In this document: positions 1 to 8,950 of the stretch, in pieces
How the letters are laid out: the number at the start of each line of letters is the position of its first letter
Numbering within the stretch: position 1 is the stretch's first letter
The notes under the pieces: generated by a model
Seen by the model: only the letters and a program-made list of their open reading frames with translations
Told to the model about the DNA's origin: nothing
Databases searched by the model: none
Position numbers and translations under genes: made by a program
NCBI RefSeq assembly: GCF_006494365.1
Contig: NZ_VHIP01000017.1
Coordinates: forward strand, 1 to 64,000
Source: Aestuariibacter sp. GS-14
GTDB taxonomy: Bacteria > Pseudomonadota > Gammaproteobacteria > Enterobacterales > Alteromonadaceae
Reading direction: 5' to 3'
Length of the DNA: 64,000 nt

Positions 1-79
1 CTGCGAACATGCGCCGCGATCGCTGAACACCTAGAACGAACAAAATTAATACAGCAAAGATCAACACGCCCTAATAACA

Positions 80-117
80 AAGCCCCGGACGTTTTATACG
101 TGTCGGGGCTTTTTTAT
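80..117. terminator. Bidirectional rho-independent terminator
   Basis: A GC-rich hairpin (AGCCCCG pairing with CGGGGCT around a loop of about 16 bases that can pair further) is flanked by T-runs on both strands: six or more T after the stem on the plus strand, and TTTGTTATT on the minus strand. It lies just beyond the tkt stop codon and probably ends both tkt and a plus-strand gene lying to the left of the window. The first 79 bases hold no coding region that I can identify. Confidence 0.8.
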
Positions 118-129
118 GAGTAGGATTGA

Positions 130-2124
130 TTAACCCAGCAATGCCTTGGCTCTGGCAACCACGTTGTCTACTGTGAAGCCAAAGTGTTTCAGTAGCGCTC
201 CGCCCGGGGCTGATTCGCCAAAGGTTTGCATGCCAACTACGTCGCCGTCTAATCCCACATACTTATACCAGAAGTCGGTATGTGCCGCTTCGATGGCCAG
301 TCTGGCAACACCTGAAGGCAGTACGCTTTGCTTATACGCTTTAGATTGCGCGTCGAATTGCTCTGTACTTGGCATAGACACTACGCGTACACCCACACCC
401 TGCTCGCCCAGAGCGGTTGCCGCATCAACGGCTAACTGAACTTCGGAACCCGTCGCAATCAACACGACATCGGCTTGGCCCACACAATCTTTCAGTACAT
501 AGCCGCCTTTTGCCACATCAGCCAATTGACTCTCACTGCGTGCCTGCGTCTTGGTACCCTGACGCGTAAAGACTAAAGCGCTTGGGCCATCTTTCTTAAG
601 CAGTGCCTGACGCCAGGCTTCAGCCGACTCAACTGTGTCACACGGACGCCAGGTAGTCAGATTTGGCGTTAAACGTAAGTTAGCCAGTTGCTCGATAGGC
701 TGGTGCGTTGGGCCATCTTCGCCCTGACCAATAGAGTCGTGGGTGTATACAAAAATGGATTTTGCTTTCATTAACGCTGCCATACGCACCGCGTTGCGCG
801 CGTATTCCATGAACATCAGGAAGGTCGCGCCAAAGGGGATAAACCCGCCGTGTAAGGCAATGCCGTTCATGATGGCACTCATGCCGAATTCACGAACGCC
901 GTAAAATACATAGTTACCAGCTGCATCGTCCTGAAGACCTTTCGCCTGTGGCCAAAGTGTCAGGTTAGACCCCGCCAAATCCGCAGAGCCACCCATGATT
1001 TCCGGTAGCTGATTGGCAAAAAAACCAATCGCATTTTGCGATGCTTTGCGAGTGGCCATGTCCTGCATATCGGCCTGACACTTTCGCACAAATGCATCGG
1101 CTTTTTCGTTGAAATCTGCTGGCAACGCCTGGTCGATTACCCGACGCTTGAAAGACTTAGCCAGTTCAGGGTACGCCGCCGCGTATTCTTTAAACAGCTT
1201 ATTCCACTGCGCTTCGGCCTGACTGCCTTTTTCGTTTGCATCCCACTGAGCGTAAACGTCTTGTGGTACTTCGAATGGCGCATAGGGCCAATCCAGTTGC
1301 TTACGCACTTCTGCCACTTCAGCATCCCCCAGTGGAGAGCCATGGCAATCGTGACTACCCGATTTATTGGGCGAGCCAAAACCAATCACGGTTTTACAGC
1401 AAATCAGGGTGGGTTTATCGGTAACCGACTGAGCCACTTCAATGGCGGCTTTCAGCGCCACTTCGTCATGTCCGTCAATATCTTTAATCACATGCCAGCC
1501 ATAAGCCTCAAAGCGCGCCGGGGTATTATCGGTAAACCAACCTTCAACGTGCCCGTCGATAGAAATACCGTTGTCGTCCCAAAACGCCACCAACTTGCCC
1601 AAGCCCAGCGTTCCCGCCAGCGAGCATGCCTCGTGAGAAATCCCTTCCATTAAGCAGCCATCGCCCAGGAAGCAATAGGTATAATGATCGACCAACGGAA
1701 AGCCTTCGCGGTTAAACTGCCCCGCCAGCGTTTTCTCGGCTATCGCCATGCCCACTGCATTCGCAATACCCGCGCCCAGAGGCCCTGTTGTGGTTTCTAC
1801 GCCTTCGGTATAACCATATTCAGGGTGGCCCGGCGTTTTCGAATGCAACTGACGAAACTGTTTTAATTCATCTATTGGCAAGTTGTACCCACTCAAATGC
1901 AACAGTGCATATTGCAACATGGAGGCATGGCCGTTCGACAGTACAAAACGATCGCGGTTTGCCCACTTTGGATTGGCGGGATTGTGCTGATAAAACTGTT
2001 GCCACAACACAGTGGCAATATCGGCCATGCCCATGGGCGCGCCAGGGTGGCCTGATTGTGCTTTTTGAATTGCATCTACTGCCAGCATGCGGATGGCATT
2101 GGCAGAGCGTTGAAATGTAGACAT
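130..2124 (-). CDS. tkt: Transketolase
   Basis: Cytosolic thiamine-diphosphate enzyme of the non-oxidative pentose phosphate pathway, moving two-carbon ketol units between sugar phosphates. The 664-residue protein is full length for the bacterial family. It has the N-terminal SGHPGAPMG segment with the conserved His near residue 26, NGHASM near 64-69, the ThDP/Mg-binding GDGCLMEG motif from about residue 154, and the central pyrimidine-binding domain followed by the C-terminal domain ending in KALLG. It reads away from the VOC gene, and its own terminator follows the stop. About 200 bases upstream separate it from the next gene, with no recognisable operator. Identification is secure; which paralogue (tktA or tktB type) cannot be told from sequence alone. 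Confidence 0.97.
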   Translation of the reverse strand: MSTFQRSANAIRMLAVDAIQKAQSGHPGAPMGMADIATVLWQQFYQHNPANPKWANRDRFVLSNGHASMLQYALLHLSGYNLPIDELKQFRQLHSKTPGHPEYGYTEGVETTTGPLGAGIANAVGMAIAEKTLAGQFNREGFPLVDHYTYCFLGDGCLMEGISHEACSLAGTLGLGKLVAFWDDNGISIDGHVEGWFTDNTPARFEAYGWHVIKDIDGHDEVALKAAIEVAQSVTDKPTLICCKTVIGFGSPNKSGSHDCHGSPLGDAEVAEVRKQLDWPYAPFEVPQDVYAQWDANEKGSQAEAQWNKLFKEYAAAYPELAKSFKRRVIDQALPADFNEKADAFVRKCQADMQDMATRKASQNAIGFFANQLPEIMGGSADLAGSNLTLWPQAKGLQDDAAGNYVFYGVREFGMSAIMNGIALHGGFIPFGATFLMFMEYARNAVRMAALMKAKSIFVYTHDSIGQGEDGPTHQPIEQLANLRLTPNLTTWRPCDTVESAEAWRQALLKKDGPSALVFTRQGTKTQARSESQLADVAKGGYVLKDCVGQADVVLIATGSEVQLAVDAATALGEQGVGVRVVSMPSTEQFDAQSKAYKQSVLPSGVARLAIEAAHTDFWYKYVGLDGDVVGMQTFGESAPGGALLKHFGFTVDNVVARAKALLG

Positions 2125-2326
2125 ACGTCACTCACCTTTAATTACTATTATAGTACAAATGATAATGTAAACTGTGTGTTAAACACAACCGCTATATGAA
2201 AAAAGCTGTAAAAAGCAGGCTATATCCCAGGAAATGTACTTTTCATACTTTTCCAGCTCTAGGTAATTCGTTATGTTAGTCAAAACGTTAGCCAACACGT
2301 CGTGCAAATTTCAGGAGTGACCTAAC

Positions 2327-2734
2327 ATGGCCGAAAGAAGACAGAGTATCAATGCAGTTGGCCTTCTGGTACGTGATTACGATGAAGCCATTGCGTTTTT
2401 CACTGAAAAGCTAAACTTTGACTTACTGGCCAATGAAGCCCACGACAGCGGTATTCGGTGGGTACTATTGCATCCGCCGGGTCTGTCCAATACCGGCATC
2501 ATGCTGAACCTGGCGCACAGCCAACTGGATGAAATGGTGGTGGGAAAACAAGCTGGCGATCAGGTGTTGTTCGTCATGCAAACCGATGATTTCTGGCGGG
2601 ACTATAAAAGCATGCAAAGCAAGGGCGTTACCTTTATCGAAACCCCGCGCGATGAAGCATACGGCACGGTAGCCATATTCGAAGACTTATATGGTAACAA
2701 ATGGGATCTATTGCAGGTTAAAGACGAGGAGTAA
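2327..2734 (+). CDS. VOC-fold protein (glyoxalase/bleomycin resistance/dioxygenase superfamily)
   Basis: A 135-residue single-module vicinal-oxygen-chelate protein. The N-terminal strand and helix read like the family (INAVGLLVRDYDEAIAFF, then an ADFYxxxLxF-like part) and the C-terminal strand contains GNKWDLLQ. The first strand lacks the metal-binding His seen in glyoxalase I (AVGLLV in its place), so a classical glyoxalase role is unlikely and the substrate is unknown. An AGGAG ribosome-binding site sits about 9 bases before the ATG. It stands alone between divergent tkt and the downstream SPFH/NfeD pair. Confidence 0.8.
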   Translation: MAERRQSINAVGLLVRDYDEAIAFFTEKLNFDLLANEAHDSGIRWVLLHPPGLSNTGIMLNLAHSQLDEMVVGKQAGDQVLFVMQTDDFWRDYKSMQSKGVTFIETPRDEAYGTVAIFEDLYGNKWDLLQVKDEE

Positions 2735-2868
2735 CCCTTTGACAATACCACCGCTTTCCAGCGTAAACGCGCTTTAAGTGCAGTAGAGATTGTTTAAATC
2801 AATCAATATCGTATATGCTTCAACTGCCTGCCCTGCTCCAGGGCAATTACAATAAGAGGATGTTGAGC

Positions 2869-3804
2869 ATGGAAGTATTACTCGATTTTTTAGTAACTCC
2901 CCAGTTATTTTTACTGGTATTGGTGGTGATTGTACTCAAAATCTCCATCAAATTTGTACCGCAAAACCGCGCCTTCGTCATTGAGCGATTCGGTAAGTAC
3001 CAATCCACCAAAGAAGCAGGTTTAAACTTTATTTTTCCCTTTATCGACCGCGTTGCCGCCGACCGTTCGTTAAAAGAACAGGCCGTAGACGTGCCTGAAC
3101 AAAGTGCTATTACCAAAGACAACATTTCACTGCATGTAGATGGCGTGCTGTACTTTCGCGTACTCGACCCGTACAAGGCCACTTATGGCGTAGATGACTA
3201 CGTGTTTGCCGTTACCCAACTGGCCCAAACCACCATGCGTTCCGAGCTGGGTAAAATGGAACTGGATAAAACCTTTGAAGAACGCGACCAGTTAAATACC
3301 AACATTGTTGCTTCTATTAACGAGGCCAGTGGTCCGTGGGGAATTCAGGTACTGCGTTACGAAATCAAAGACATTGTGCCACCCAATTCTGTAATGGAAG
3401 CAATGGAAGCCCAGATGAAAGCAGAGCGTGTTAAACGCGCGCAAATTCTGGAATCAGAAGGCGATCGCCAGGCAGCCATTAACCGCGCAGAAGGTGCCAA
3501 ACAATCAGTGGTTCTGGCCGCTGAGGCAGATAAAGCCGAGCAGGTATTAAAAGCCGAGGGTGAGGCTCAAGCCATCCTTGCGGTTGCGGAAGCCCAGGCC
3601 GAAGCCTTGCGCAAAGTGGGTGCGGCTGCCGATACCGAAGAAGGTCAAAAAGCCATACAACTGGATTTGGCAACCAAAGCCATTGAGGCCAAACAAGCGA
3701 TTGCCCGTGAATCGTCAATTGTACTGCTGCCTGATGGGTCTACCGATGCTGCCAGTATGGTTACACAAGCCATGGCAATCATTAACAAAATGAACAAAGG
3801 GTAA
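2869..3804 (+). CDS. qmcA: SPFH/Band 7 membrane protein, QmcA-like
   Basis: Stomatin/prohibitin-type scaffold protein: an N-terminal hydrophobic anchor (about residues 5-22), the SPFH domain (VPQNRAFVIERFGKY onward), and a long Ala/Glu/Lys-rich coiled-coil tail. The open frame extends upstream to 2815. I prefer the ATG at 2869 because AAGAGG lies 9 bases before it but only one base before the alternative ATG at 2860. The resulting 311 residues match E. coli QmcA (about 305). An NfeD-family gene follows after 5 bases, which is the typical SPFH-NfeD operon. Such pairs form membrane microdomain-like assemblies and have been linked to protease control and membrane stress. The precise role here is inferred. 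Confidence 0.88.
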   Translation: MEVLLDFLVTPQLFLLVLVVIVLKISIKFVPQNRAFVIERFGKYQSTKEAGLNFIFPFIDRVAADRSLKEQAVDVPEQSAITKDNISLHVDGVLYFRVLDPYKATYGVDDYVFAVTQLAQTTMRSELGKMELDKTFEERDQLNTNIVASINEASGPWGIQVLRYEIKDIVPPNSVMEAMEAQMKAERVKRAQILESEGDRQAAINRAEGAKQSVVLAAEADKAEQVLKAEGEAQAILAVAEAQAEALRKVGAAADTEEGQKAIQLDLATKAIEAKQAIARESSIVLLPDGSTDAASMVTQAMAIINKMNKG

Positions 3805-3809
3805 CGGAT

Positions 3810-4271
3810 ATGGATTGGTTATCAGACAATTTGGCCTCTACGCTGGCAGTGATTGGTCTGTTACTGTTGGCCATTGAGATTGCCGTTCTGGGTTTTGCTA
3901 CTTTTGTGCTGTTATTTGTTGGGATTGCAGCGCTGATCACATCCGGACTATTTTACCTGGATATTGTGCCTGCTACGTATCTGAATGCGTTTATCAGCGT
4001 AGGGATCCTTACTGCGGTGTCGGCCGCATTGTTGTATCGCCCGTTACTGCAAATGCAACAGCAGGTAGAGAAAAAGCCCGTCACCAGTGATCTCAATGGC
4101 GTTCGTTTTGTCTTAGCGGAAGCCATTGGCCCTTCAGCGGTTACTACCCACGCCTATTCCGGCATTCACTGGACGGTGAAGAGTCAGCTTCCCATTCCAG
4201 CAGGAACAGAAGTGGAAGTAGTGAATGTGGAAGTGGGCGTGTTGCATGTTGTGCCTGCGCTAAAAGCATAA
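3810..4271 (+). CDS. NfeD-family membrane protein (short NfeD1b type)
   Basis: A 153-residue protein with two or three hydrophobic segments (about residues 10-32, 35-52 and 56-75) and a soluble C-terminal OB-fold-like domain (SDLNGVRFVLAEAIGP to the end). It lacks the N-terminal ClpP-like protease domain of long NfeD proteins. It starts 5 bases after the SPFH gene and is certainly cotranscribed with it. In E. coli the equivalent partner is YbbK, next to QmcA. NfeD proteins are thought to tether or regulate SPFH oligomers. No enzymatic activity is expected. Confidence 0.88.
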   Translation: MDWLSDNLASTLAVIGLLLLAIEIAVLGFATFVLLFVGIAALITSGLFYLDIVPATYLNAFISVGILTAVSAALLYRPLLQMQQQVEKKPVTSDLNGVRFVLAEAIGPSAVTTHAYSGIHWTVKSQLPIPAGTEVEVVNVEVGVLHVVPALKA

Positions 4272-4334
4272 TAAAGCACACAAAGCGTCCAGGTTTTTTC
4301 TGGGCGCTCTGTTACAACACAATGTTGGGTTAAC

Positions 4335-5435
4335 TTAGGCATCGGATTTTGCCCCCAACATTTCATGTAATTGCTCCATGACTCTGGCTTGGCTGGCATG
4401 TTGCTGAATAGCCATACGATTCTGCTGAATTTGTTCTTCGGTCAATGGAGTGAACGCCTTAGCTGCGGTCGCTTCAGACATGAGTTCCACATGTACACCC
4501 CAATCTCTTAACGTCCGCAAAGCAGGTGTATCGTTGGTAATTAACTTAGCACCATTCATCAGCATCATAAGAATATTACCGAAACCTTGTGGGCGCAGAG
4601 TATTGATTAACATAAAGCCACAATCCGATAGTAGCGCAATATATTGGTCGAAACTCATGTAATCAACTACAGGAACAAAGTTTTCGCCCAGTCGGGCTTG
4701 TGCATATTCACATATCATGTCTCTATAGCTGTCTTGCCCGTAACTCAATGGTGTAATGACTTTGCGGTCGTCCAAATCTTTGCCGACCAGCCAATCAATG
4801 GCTTCCATATGATTATTGGTAGCTGTAGCTGAATTGCCAAACAGAATATGTTTACCCGGAGCTGGCTTTGCCGCCATGTATCCCAAATCAAACAGTGAAC
4901 CGACTGCTCCAAACCGATATCGCGTTCTTTTTCCCAACAGACCAGCTTGTTGATACACCACATGATTATGGTGAAGTAATGATACAAACTCATCGACCCG
5001 CCTAAGATAGCGATATCCGGCGTAATAAATTTTAAGATCATCCAAAACTTGCTTCATCTTATTGCTTAGCGAATCTTTGGGCTGAACCCAGGCTTTGGTT
5101 TTTTCCAAATAGGTAAACCGTGCTTTCAGCTTTGGCCAGGTTTGGTAACCTTCATAACCCCATCCATACCAGATCACTCGCATTTTTGCGGGAATATGCT
5201 TCAACCAACGCCAGCAAACAGGGGGGAGCGGATTAAAAATAATACCCTGCCAATCGCTTCGGGACGTCAACACTCTGGTGAATTCGGCCTCATTGTTAAT
5301 TGGTAAGCACTTACCGAGATCAGTTCCGGCTTTTGGAAATAACAAACAGAATTGATGTCGATCGGGCGCTGCCTTTTCAAACATATCAATTAAACCCGGA
5401 GTAAACTTATCATCTGAAATAATATGTAACCACAT
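4335..5435 (-). CDS. GT56-like glycosyltransferase (WecF/TDP-Fuc4NAc:lipid II transferase family)
   Basis: Resembles the WecF family (Glyco_transf_56), which in enterobacteria adds N-acetylfucosamine to the lipid-linked enterobacterial common antigen intermediate. The C-terminal half is most telling: ILFGNSATATNNH followed by VITPLSYG, FDQYIALLSDCGF and GNILMMLMNGAKLI, corresponding to the ILVGNS, VPMGYP, FDAYLALLRQCD and LCLLIQAG blocks of WecF. The open frame begins at 5504, inside the preceding gene. The ATG at 5435 gives 366 residues and begins at the family's usual N-terminal strand (MWLHIISDDKF). It is third in a minus-strand cluster with a hydroxyacid dehydrogenase and an aldolase. The donor sugar here is unknown and need not be Fuc4NAc, as no other wec genes are present. 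Confidence 0.75.
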   Translation of the reverse strand: MWLHIISDDKFTPGLIDMFEKAAPDRHQFCLLFPKAGTDLGKCLPINNEAEFTRVLTSRSDWQGIIFNPLPPVCWRWLKHIPAKMRVIWYGWGYEGYQTWPKLKARFTYLEKTKAWVQPKDSLSNKMKQVLDDLKIYYAGYRYLRRVDEFVSLLHHNHVVYQQAGLLGKRTRYRFGAVGSLFDLGYMAAKPAPGKHILFGNSATATNNHMEAIDWLVGKDLDDRKVITPLSYGQDSYRDMICEYAQARLGENFVPVVDYMSFDQYIALLSDCGFMLINTLRPQGFGNILMMLMNGAKLITNDTPALRTLRDWGVHVELMSEATAAKAFTPLTEEQIQQNRMAIQQHASQARVMEQLHEMLGAKSDA

Positions 5436-5454
5436 TGCCGTATGTTTTCCAGCG

Positions 5455-6393
5455 CTATAGCGAAACGCTATTGAGTAAATTCTGTCCTGATGTATATCTG
5501 GCAAGCTGTTGAATGAAAAAATGCTCTAAATGCGATGCTCGCTCGGCGCTGTGTGCTGCATTGTGAGGTGTAACTAATAAGTTCGGTGTTGTCCACAACA
5601 CCGAATTCTTATTGCGATAATCCTGTGGTGTTACATCCAGCGCCGCTGCCCCTAATTGTTTATTTAGTAGCGCATTGCACAATGCGTCCGTATCCAGAGT
5701 TTCTTCCCGCCCAACATTTATCACTATCGCGTGCGACGGCAAGTTTGCAAGTACCTCAGCGTTAACGCAATGGGTTGTCGTAATGTCTGCTGGCAATGCC
5801 ATTATGAGCACGTCAGTTTGTGGTAACGCCGCATACCAATTTTTACCTGTGTAAACCTGCTCAAAGCCCTGAGGCTTATTACCTGAGCGATTCACGCCCG
5901 ATACAGAAATTTGGTCTTTATTCAGAATGTCGGCCAGCTCCGTACCTATGGAGCCTGTACCAAGCACCAAAACCCGCTTGGGTTCGGGTAAAATCTGGAT
6001 ATTGGTGTTGTAATCCTGGTTTAGCTGGTTTAGAAAGGTATGGTGCAAACCGCGAATCAGACTCCACATCAGCGTATAGGTATGGCGGGCTATAGTTTTA
6101 CTACCCAAGGTTGAGCGGGTTAAGGTTACACCCTTAGCTTTCAGGTCATCCAGTGGCAGCCTGTCCATACCCGCAGCAGTAGATTGTACCCAGTGCAGGT
6201 GCTTTGAAAATGGCATAACCTGCCGTAAATAGCGATGGCCAAATATGATTTCAGCACTTTTGGCCGCTTCAATTGCATGCTCTTCTGATGTTGCAACAAC
6301 TACAGAATCTAACCCCAGATAATGTTCAGCTGTTTCGATATGTTGTATTGAAGGCTGATGAGTGCTGTACATCATTAACAATTTACAAGGCAT
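5455..6393 (-). CDS. D-isomer-specific 2-hydroxyacid dehydrogenase family protein
   Basis: A 312-residue NAD(P)-binding protein of the D-2-hydroxyacid dehydrogenase family. The Rossmann motif GTGSIG lies near residue 145, then the INVGR block carrying the catalytic Arg, and TPHNAA with the catalytic His. Where the family usually has the catalytic Glu (DVFxxEP), this protein reads DVTPQDY, so Asp or a neighbouring residue would have to substitute. It overlaps the upstream aldolase gene by 11 bases and precedes the glycosyltransferase, so the three form one transcription unit. The substrate is unknown; the context suggests reduction of a 2-keto acid in sugar or surface-glycan chemistry. That role is inference. 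Confidence 0.82.
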   Translation of the reverse strand: MPCKLLMMYSTHQPSIQHIETAEHYLGLDSVVVATSEEHAIEAAKSAEIIFGHRYLRQVMPFSKHLHWVQSTAAGMDRLPLDDLKAKGVTLTRSTLGSKTIARHTYTLMWSLIRGLHHTFLNQLNQDYNTNIQILPEPKRVLVLGTGSIGTELADILNKDQISVSGVNRSGNKPQGFEQVYTGKNWYAALPQTDVLIMALPADITTTHCVNAEVLANLPSHAIVINVGREETLDTDALCNALLNKQLGAAALDVTPQDYRNKNSVLWTTPNLLVTPHNAAHSAERASHLEHFFIQQLARYTSGQNLLNSVSL

Positions 6394-7183
6394 TTTTTAT
6401 CGCCTGTGCCGTTTGAATAAAGATATCCCGATCATTCTGAATTTCAGTTATGGAGCGAGCCAGACATGTGTCCCAATACTCTCTAACCTTATTGCATTCT
6501 TGTCTCGGGTCAAGCGTTTGAATATCCCTGTAAAATGAACGCCGCAAGAAACTAAAGCTGCAACCCAGTCGAGCCATTTCCTTTACCAACAATTTGAACG
6601 GAAGCGGATAACCATATTCCAGTAACGTTATCCCTCCAAATCCCAATTCTCTCCCTGGAAGTTGCTCGTATATCCAATCCACGGTGCCATCTATCAAAGG
6701 ATCCCATATATAATTTCCAGAGCGGGAAATCATTAAGTCGTTCAGTCCAATAAACGCAGTTTTCCAAGGCAATTCTTTAAGACTGGCAATATCATCAAGT
6801 AACGATTGCGTTTCTATCATGATACAGGGCTCGGCCTTATCCCCTACAATAGAGATAAATTCCTCAACTTCTTTTGCAGAATGAGCAATGGGCAGTAAGA
6901 CTTGTGTTGCGCCACCACTAACTGCTAACTCAACCTCGGAATGAGTCCCTTCGTAAAAGCCGTTGACACGCACCATTAAAGGCTTTTGAGAATATTTTCT
7001 CACAGCGTTGAGCACTTCGATGTTCAAGTTGTTGATCTGTGTGTCGTAACCACTTTGTCTGCTTTCTTTTCCTCTGGTTTCCCAGTCCAGCATGATCCCG
7101 TCTATTCCCGCTTTTTCAGCCAGCATAATTTGTGCTTCGCTGTCACAAAATAAATACATCCCTATTTGCTTTTTGTTCATCAT
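6383..7183 (-). CDS. HpcH/HpaI aldolase/citrate lyase family protein
   Basis: A 266-residue TIM-barrel protein related to class II pyruvate aldolases of the HpcH/HpaI/CitE group. Visible features are an N-terminal AEKAGIDGIMLDWE strand, RVNG, the Glu of the PCIMIETQ strand and the Asp of FIGLNDLM, which correspond to the metal-binding Glu and Asp of the family. The C-terminal part (SFLRRSFYRDIQ onward) is unlike the classical enzymes. It is the first gene of the minus-strand cluster, and its start codon is MM (7183 or 7180). It could make or cleave a 2-keto acid that the next gene reduces. Sequence reads more AT-rich than neighbouring housekeeping genes. Confidence 0.75.
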   Translation of the reverse strand: MMNKKQIGMYLFCDSEAQIMLAEKAGIDGIMLDWETRGKESRQSGYDTQINNLNIEVLNAVRKYSQKPLMVRVNGFYEGTHSEVELAVSGGATQVLLPIAHSAKEVEEFISIVGDKAEPCIMIETQSLLDDIASLKELPWKTAFIGLNDLMISRSGNYIWDPLIDGTVDWIYEQLPGRELGFGGITLLEYGYPLPFKLLVKEMARLGCSFSFLRRSFYRDIQTLDPRQECNKVREYWDTCLARSITEIQNDRDIFIQTAQAIKNAL

Positions 7184-7430
7184 TTTTTCCGTACGGCCTG
7201 GATCAGATAACGCGTTAGCATTACTACTTAAGTTGCATAATGCGAGAATAGCAGCACAGAATCAATAATTGAACAGTAATGAGAACTATTGCTTTTTGAC
7301 GGCATGATTATTTTATTAACTTGCTTGCAAAATCCAAAAAGGATCAAACATAGCGTCTAACTATGCCGTTAATTTAGTTAAACGCTGACTTAGGTTTTTC
7401 GAACCTGTTGAGGAGAACAGAGGCATTGAG

Positions 7431-8774
7431 TTACGCCCACTGTTTGATAAGCGCGCGGGCCTCAAGTTCGTTAAAGTCACTATCGACTTTCAGGAACAAC
7501 AGGCCCTGTTGTGCGTCATATAAGCATTCAATAACGCCGGAATGACGCTCAAGTAATTGCAGCTGAGCTGCTGCAACCTGCACACCATTGTCGAGAGTAA
7601 GGGTAACCCGCTTAAACTTGTCGGTAGTGCGCAGCCCCATCATAATAAAGGCCCATAAAATCGCCACCACGATGCCACTGATGTATGCCCCTTGGGCACC
7701 AAACTTCGTAGCAATTGAACCTGACACCACGCCACCCAGGAAGGCACCGAAGAACTGGAAGCTAGCATAAATCCCCATTGCGGTGCCCTTCTGGCCGGCA
7801 GGTGCAATACTGGAGACCAGCGCAGGGAGGTTTGCTTCAAGGTAATTAAAGCCGGTAAAAAACACTACCATAGCGGTAACCACAAACCACCAATTCAACA
7901 TACCGCTGCCCAGCATGGCAAAAGCAACCAGCAGCATGGCAATGGCCGACATCAGCATACGCCTTGGCGCTTTGCCCCGGCTGCTGCGCATCATGCCACC
8001 GAGCAACACAACAGATACCAGCAGTACAGGTAAATACAAAGTCCAGTGACTGTCCAGTTGCATACCTAACGCCACCAGCGACAGTGGGATCTGCACAAAT
8101 AACAGGGTAATCATCATGTGCAGAAGCATCACGCTTACGTTTAAGCGCCATAACTGCGAAGAGACAAACATAGCCCACACCTGGTCACCGCGTGGCAGGG
8201 TTTCAGCGCTAACACGCTGCGGGCTGTCTGGCACCGCCCACTTCACCATGGGCAAGCATGCTAACGCCAGCACACCGGTTACCCAGAAGATACCGGCAAT
8301 GCCCCAACTATCGGCAATAATGGGGCCGATCAGCACTGCAAGATAAAACGAAAATCCAATGGCAATGCCGATAATCGCCATCACCTTGGCGCGTTGTTGT
8401 TCGCGCGCAACGTCTGTAGCCAGCGCCATAATTGCACCGGCAATGGCACCCGCGCCTTGTAGTACACGACCTGCAATCATCCAGGCCATTGTATCAGCCA
8501 GTGCCGCAACCAGACTTCCCAGAGCAAACACCGACAGACCAAGCAAAATCACCGGCTTACGCCCCCAGCGATCAGACAACATACCCATAGGGATTTGCAG
8601 CGCTGCCTGGGTGAGCCCGTACCCCCCAATGGCAATGCCTACCATCATAGGTGAATAATCAGGAAACTGCGCTGCGGCAACGGCCAGTACTGGCATTACC
8701 ATAAACAACCCTAACATACGCAATACGTAAACTAGCGCCAGTGTGCAAGCGGCCCGGACTTCTAAAGCATTCAA
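7431..8774 (-). CDS. yajR: MFS transporter, YajR-like, with C-terminal YAM domain
   Basis: Inner-membrane major facilitator of 447 residues. The N-terminal half carries the YajR-type sequence [16 protein letters not shown], and loop motif A is [13 protein letters not shown] between TM2 and TM3. Twelve hydrophobic segments are followed by a soluble tail of about 65 residues (from [12 protein letters not shown]) that corresponds to the ferredoxin-like YAM domain of E. coli YajR (454 residues). It is presumed to be a proton-driven exporter; the substrate is not established for the family. It is divergent from uvrA with about 176 bases between starts. Confidence 0.88.
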   Translation of the reverse strand: MNALEVRAACTLALVYVLRMLGLFMVMPVLAVAAAQFPDYSPMMVGIAIGGYGLTQAALQIPMGMLSDRWGRKPVILLGLSVFALGSLVAALADTMAWMIAGRVLQGAGAIAGAIMALATDVAREQQRAKVMAIIGIAIGFSFYLAVLIGPIIADSWGIAGIFWVTGVLALACLPMVKWAVPDSPQRVSAETLPRGDQVWAMFVSSQLWRLNVSVMLLHMMITLLFVQIPLSLVALGMQLDSHWTLYLPVLLVSVVLLGGMMRSSRGKAPRRMLMSAIAMLLVAFAMLGSGMLNWWFVVTAMVVFFTGFNYLEANLPALVSSIAPAGQKGTAMGIYASFQFFGAFLGGVVSGSIATKFGAQGAYISGIVVAILWAFIMMGLRTTDKFKRVTLTLDNGVQVAAAQLQLLERHSGVIECLYDAQQGLLFLKVDSDFNELEARALIKQWA

Positions 8775-8950
8775 GGCAGTGGATTCTCTGTTGCTTGGTT
8801 AAAATGGGCGCGCAGTGTAGCACATTTTACCACTGTGTACCTACCACCTGCCCTTTGTGTACACCTACTGATCTGATTTCGGCAAAGTGGCATATTCAAG
8901 AGGTCGCCGGTTATGGCATACTGTTTCTTTTGTCTCGCAATCAGGTTCGA

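Noticed and set aside
1-79. End of a plus-strand gene at the left edge
   Set aside because: Short frames end at two places, but none could be tied to a known protein end; only the terminator is supported.
1036-1653. 205-codon plus-strand frame inside tkt
   Set aside because: It lies wholly antisense to the transketolase gene, with no family resemblance and no ribosome-binding site; a shadow of the tkt codon pattern.
8741-8950. 70 extra N-terminal codons of the uvrA frame
   Set aside because: They do not resemble UvrA, overlap the divergent yajR gene start, and the family start is the ATG at 8951.
8775-8950. SOS box upstream of uvrA
   Set aside because: Every CTG in the interval was checked for CAG ten bases on, and none fits.
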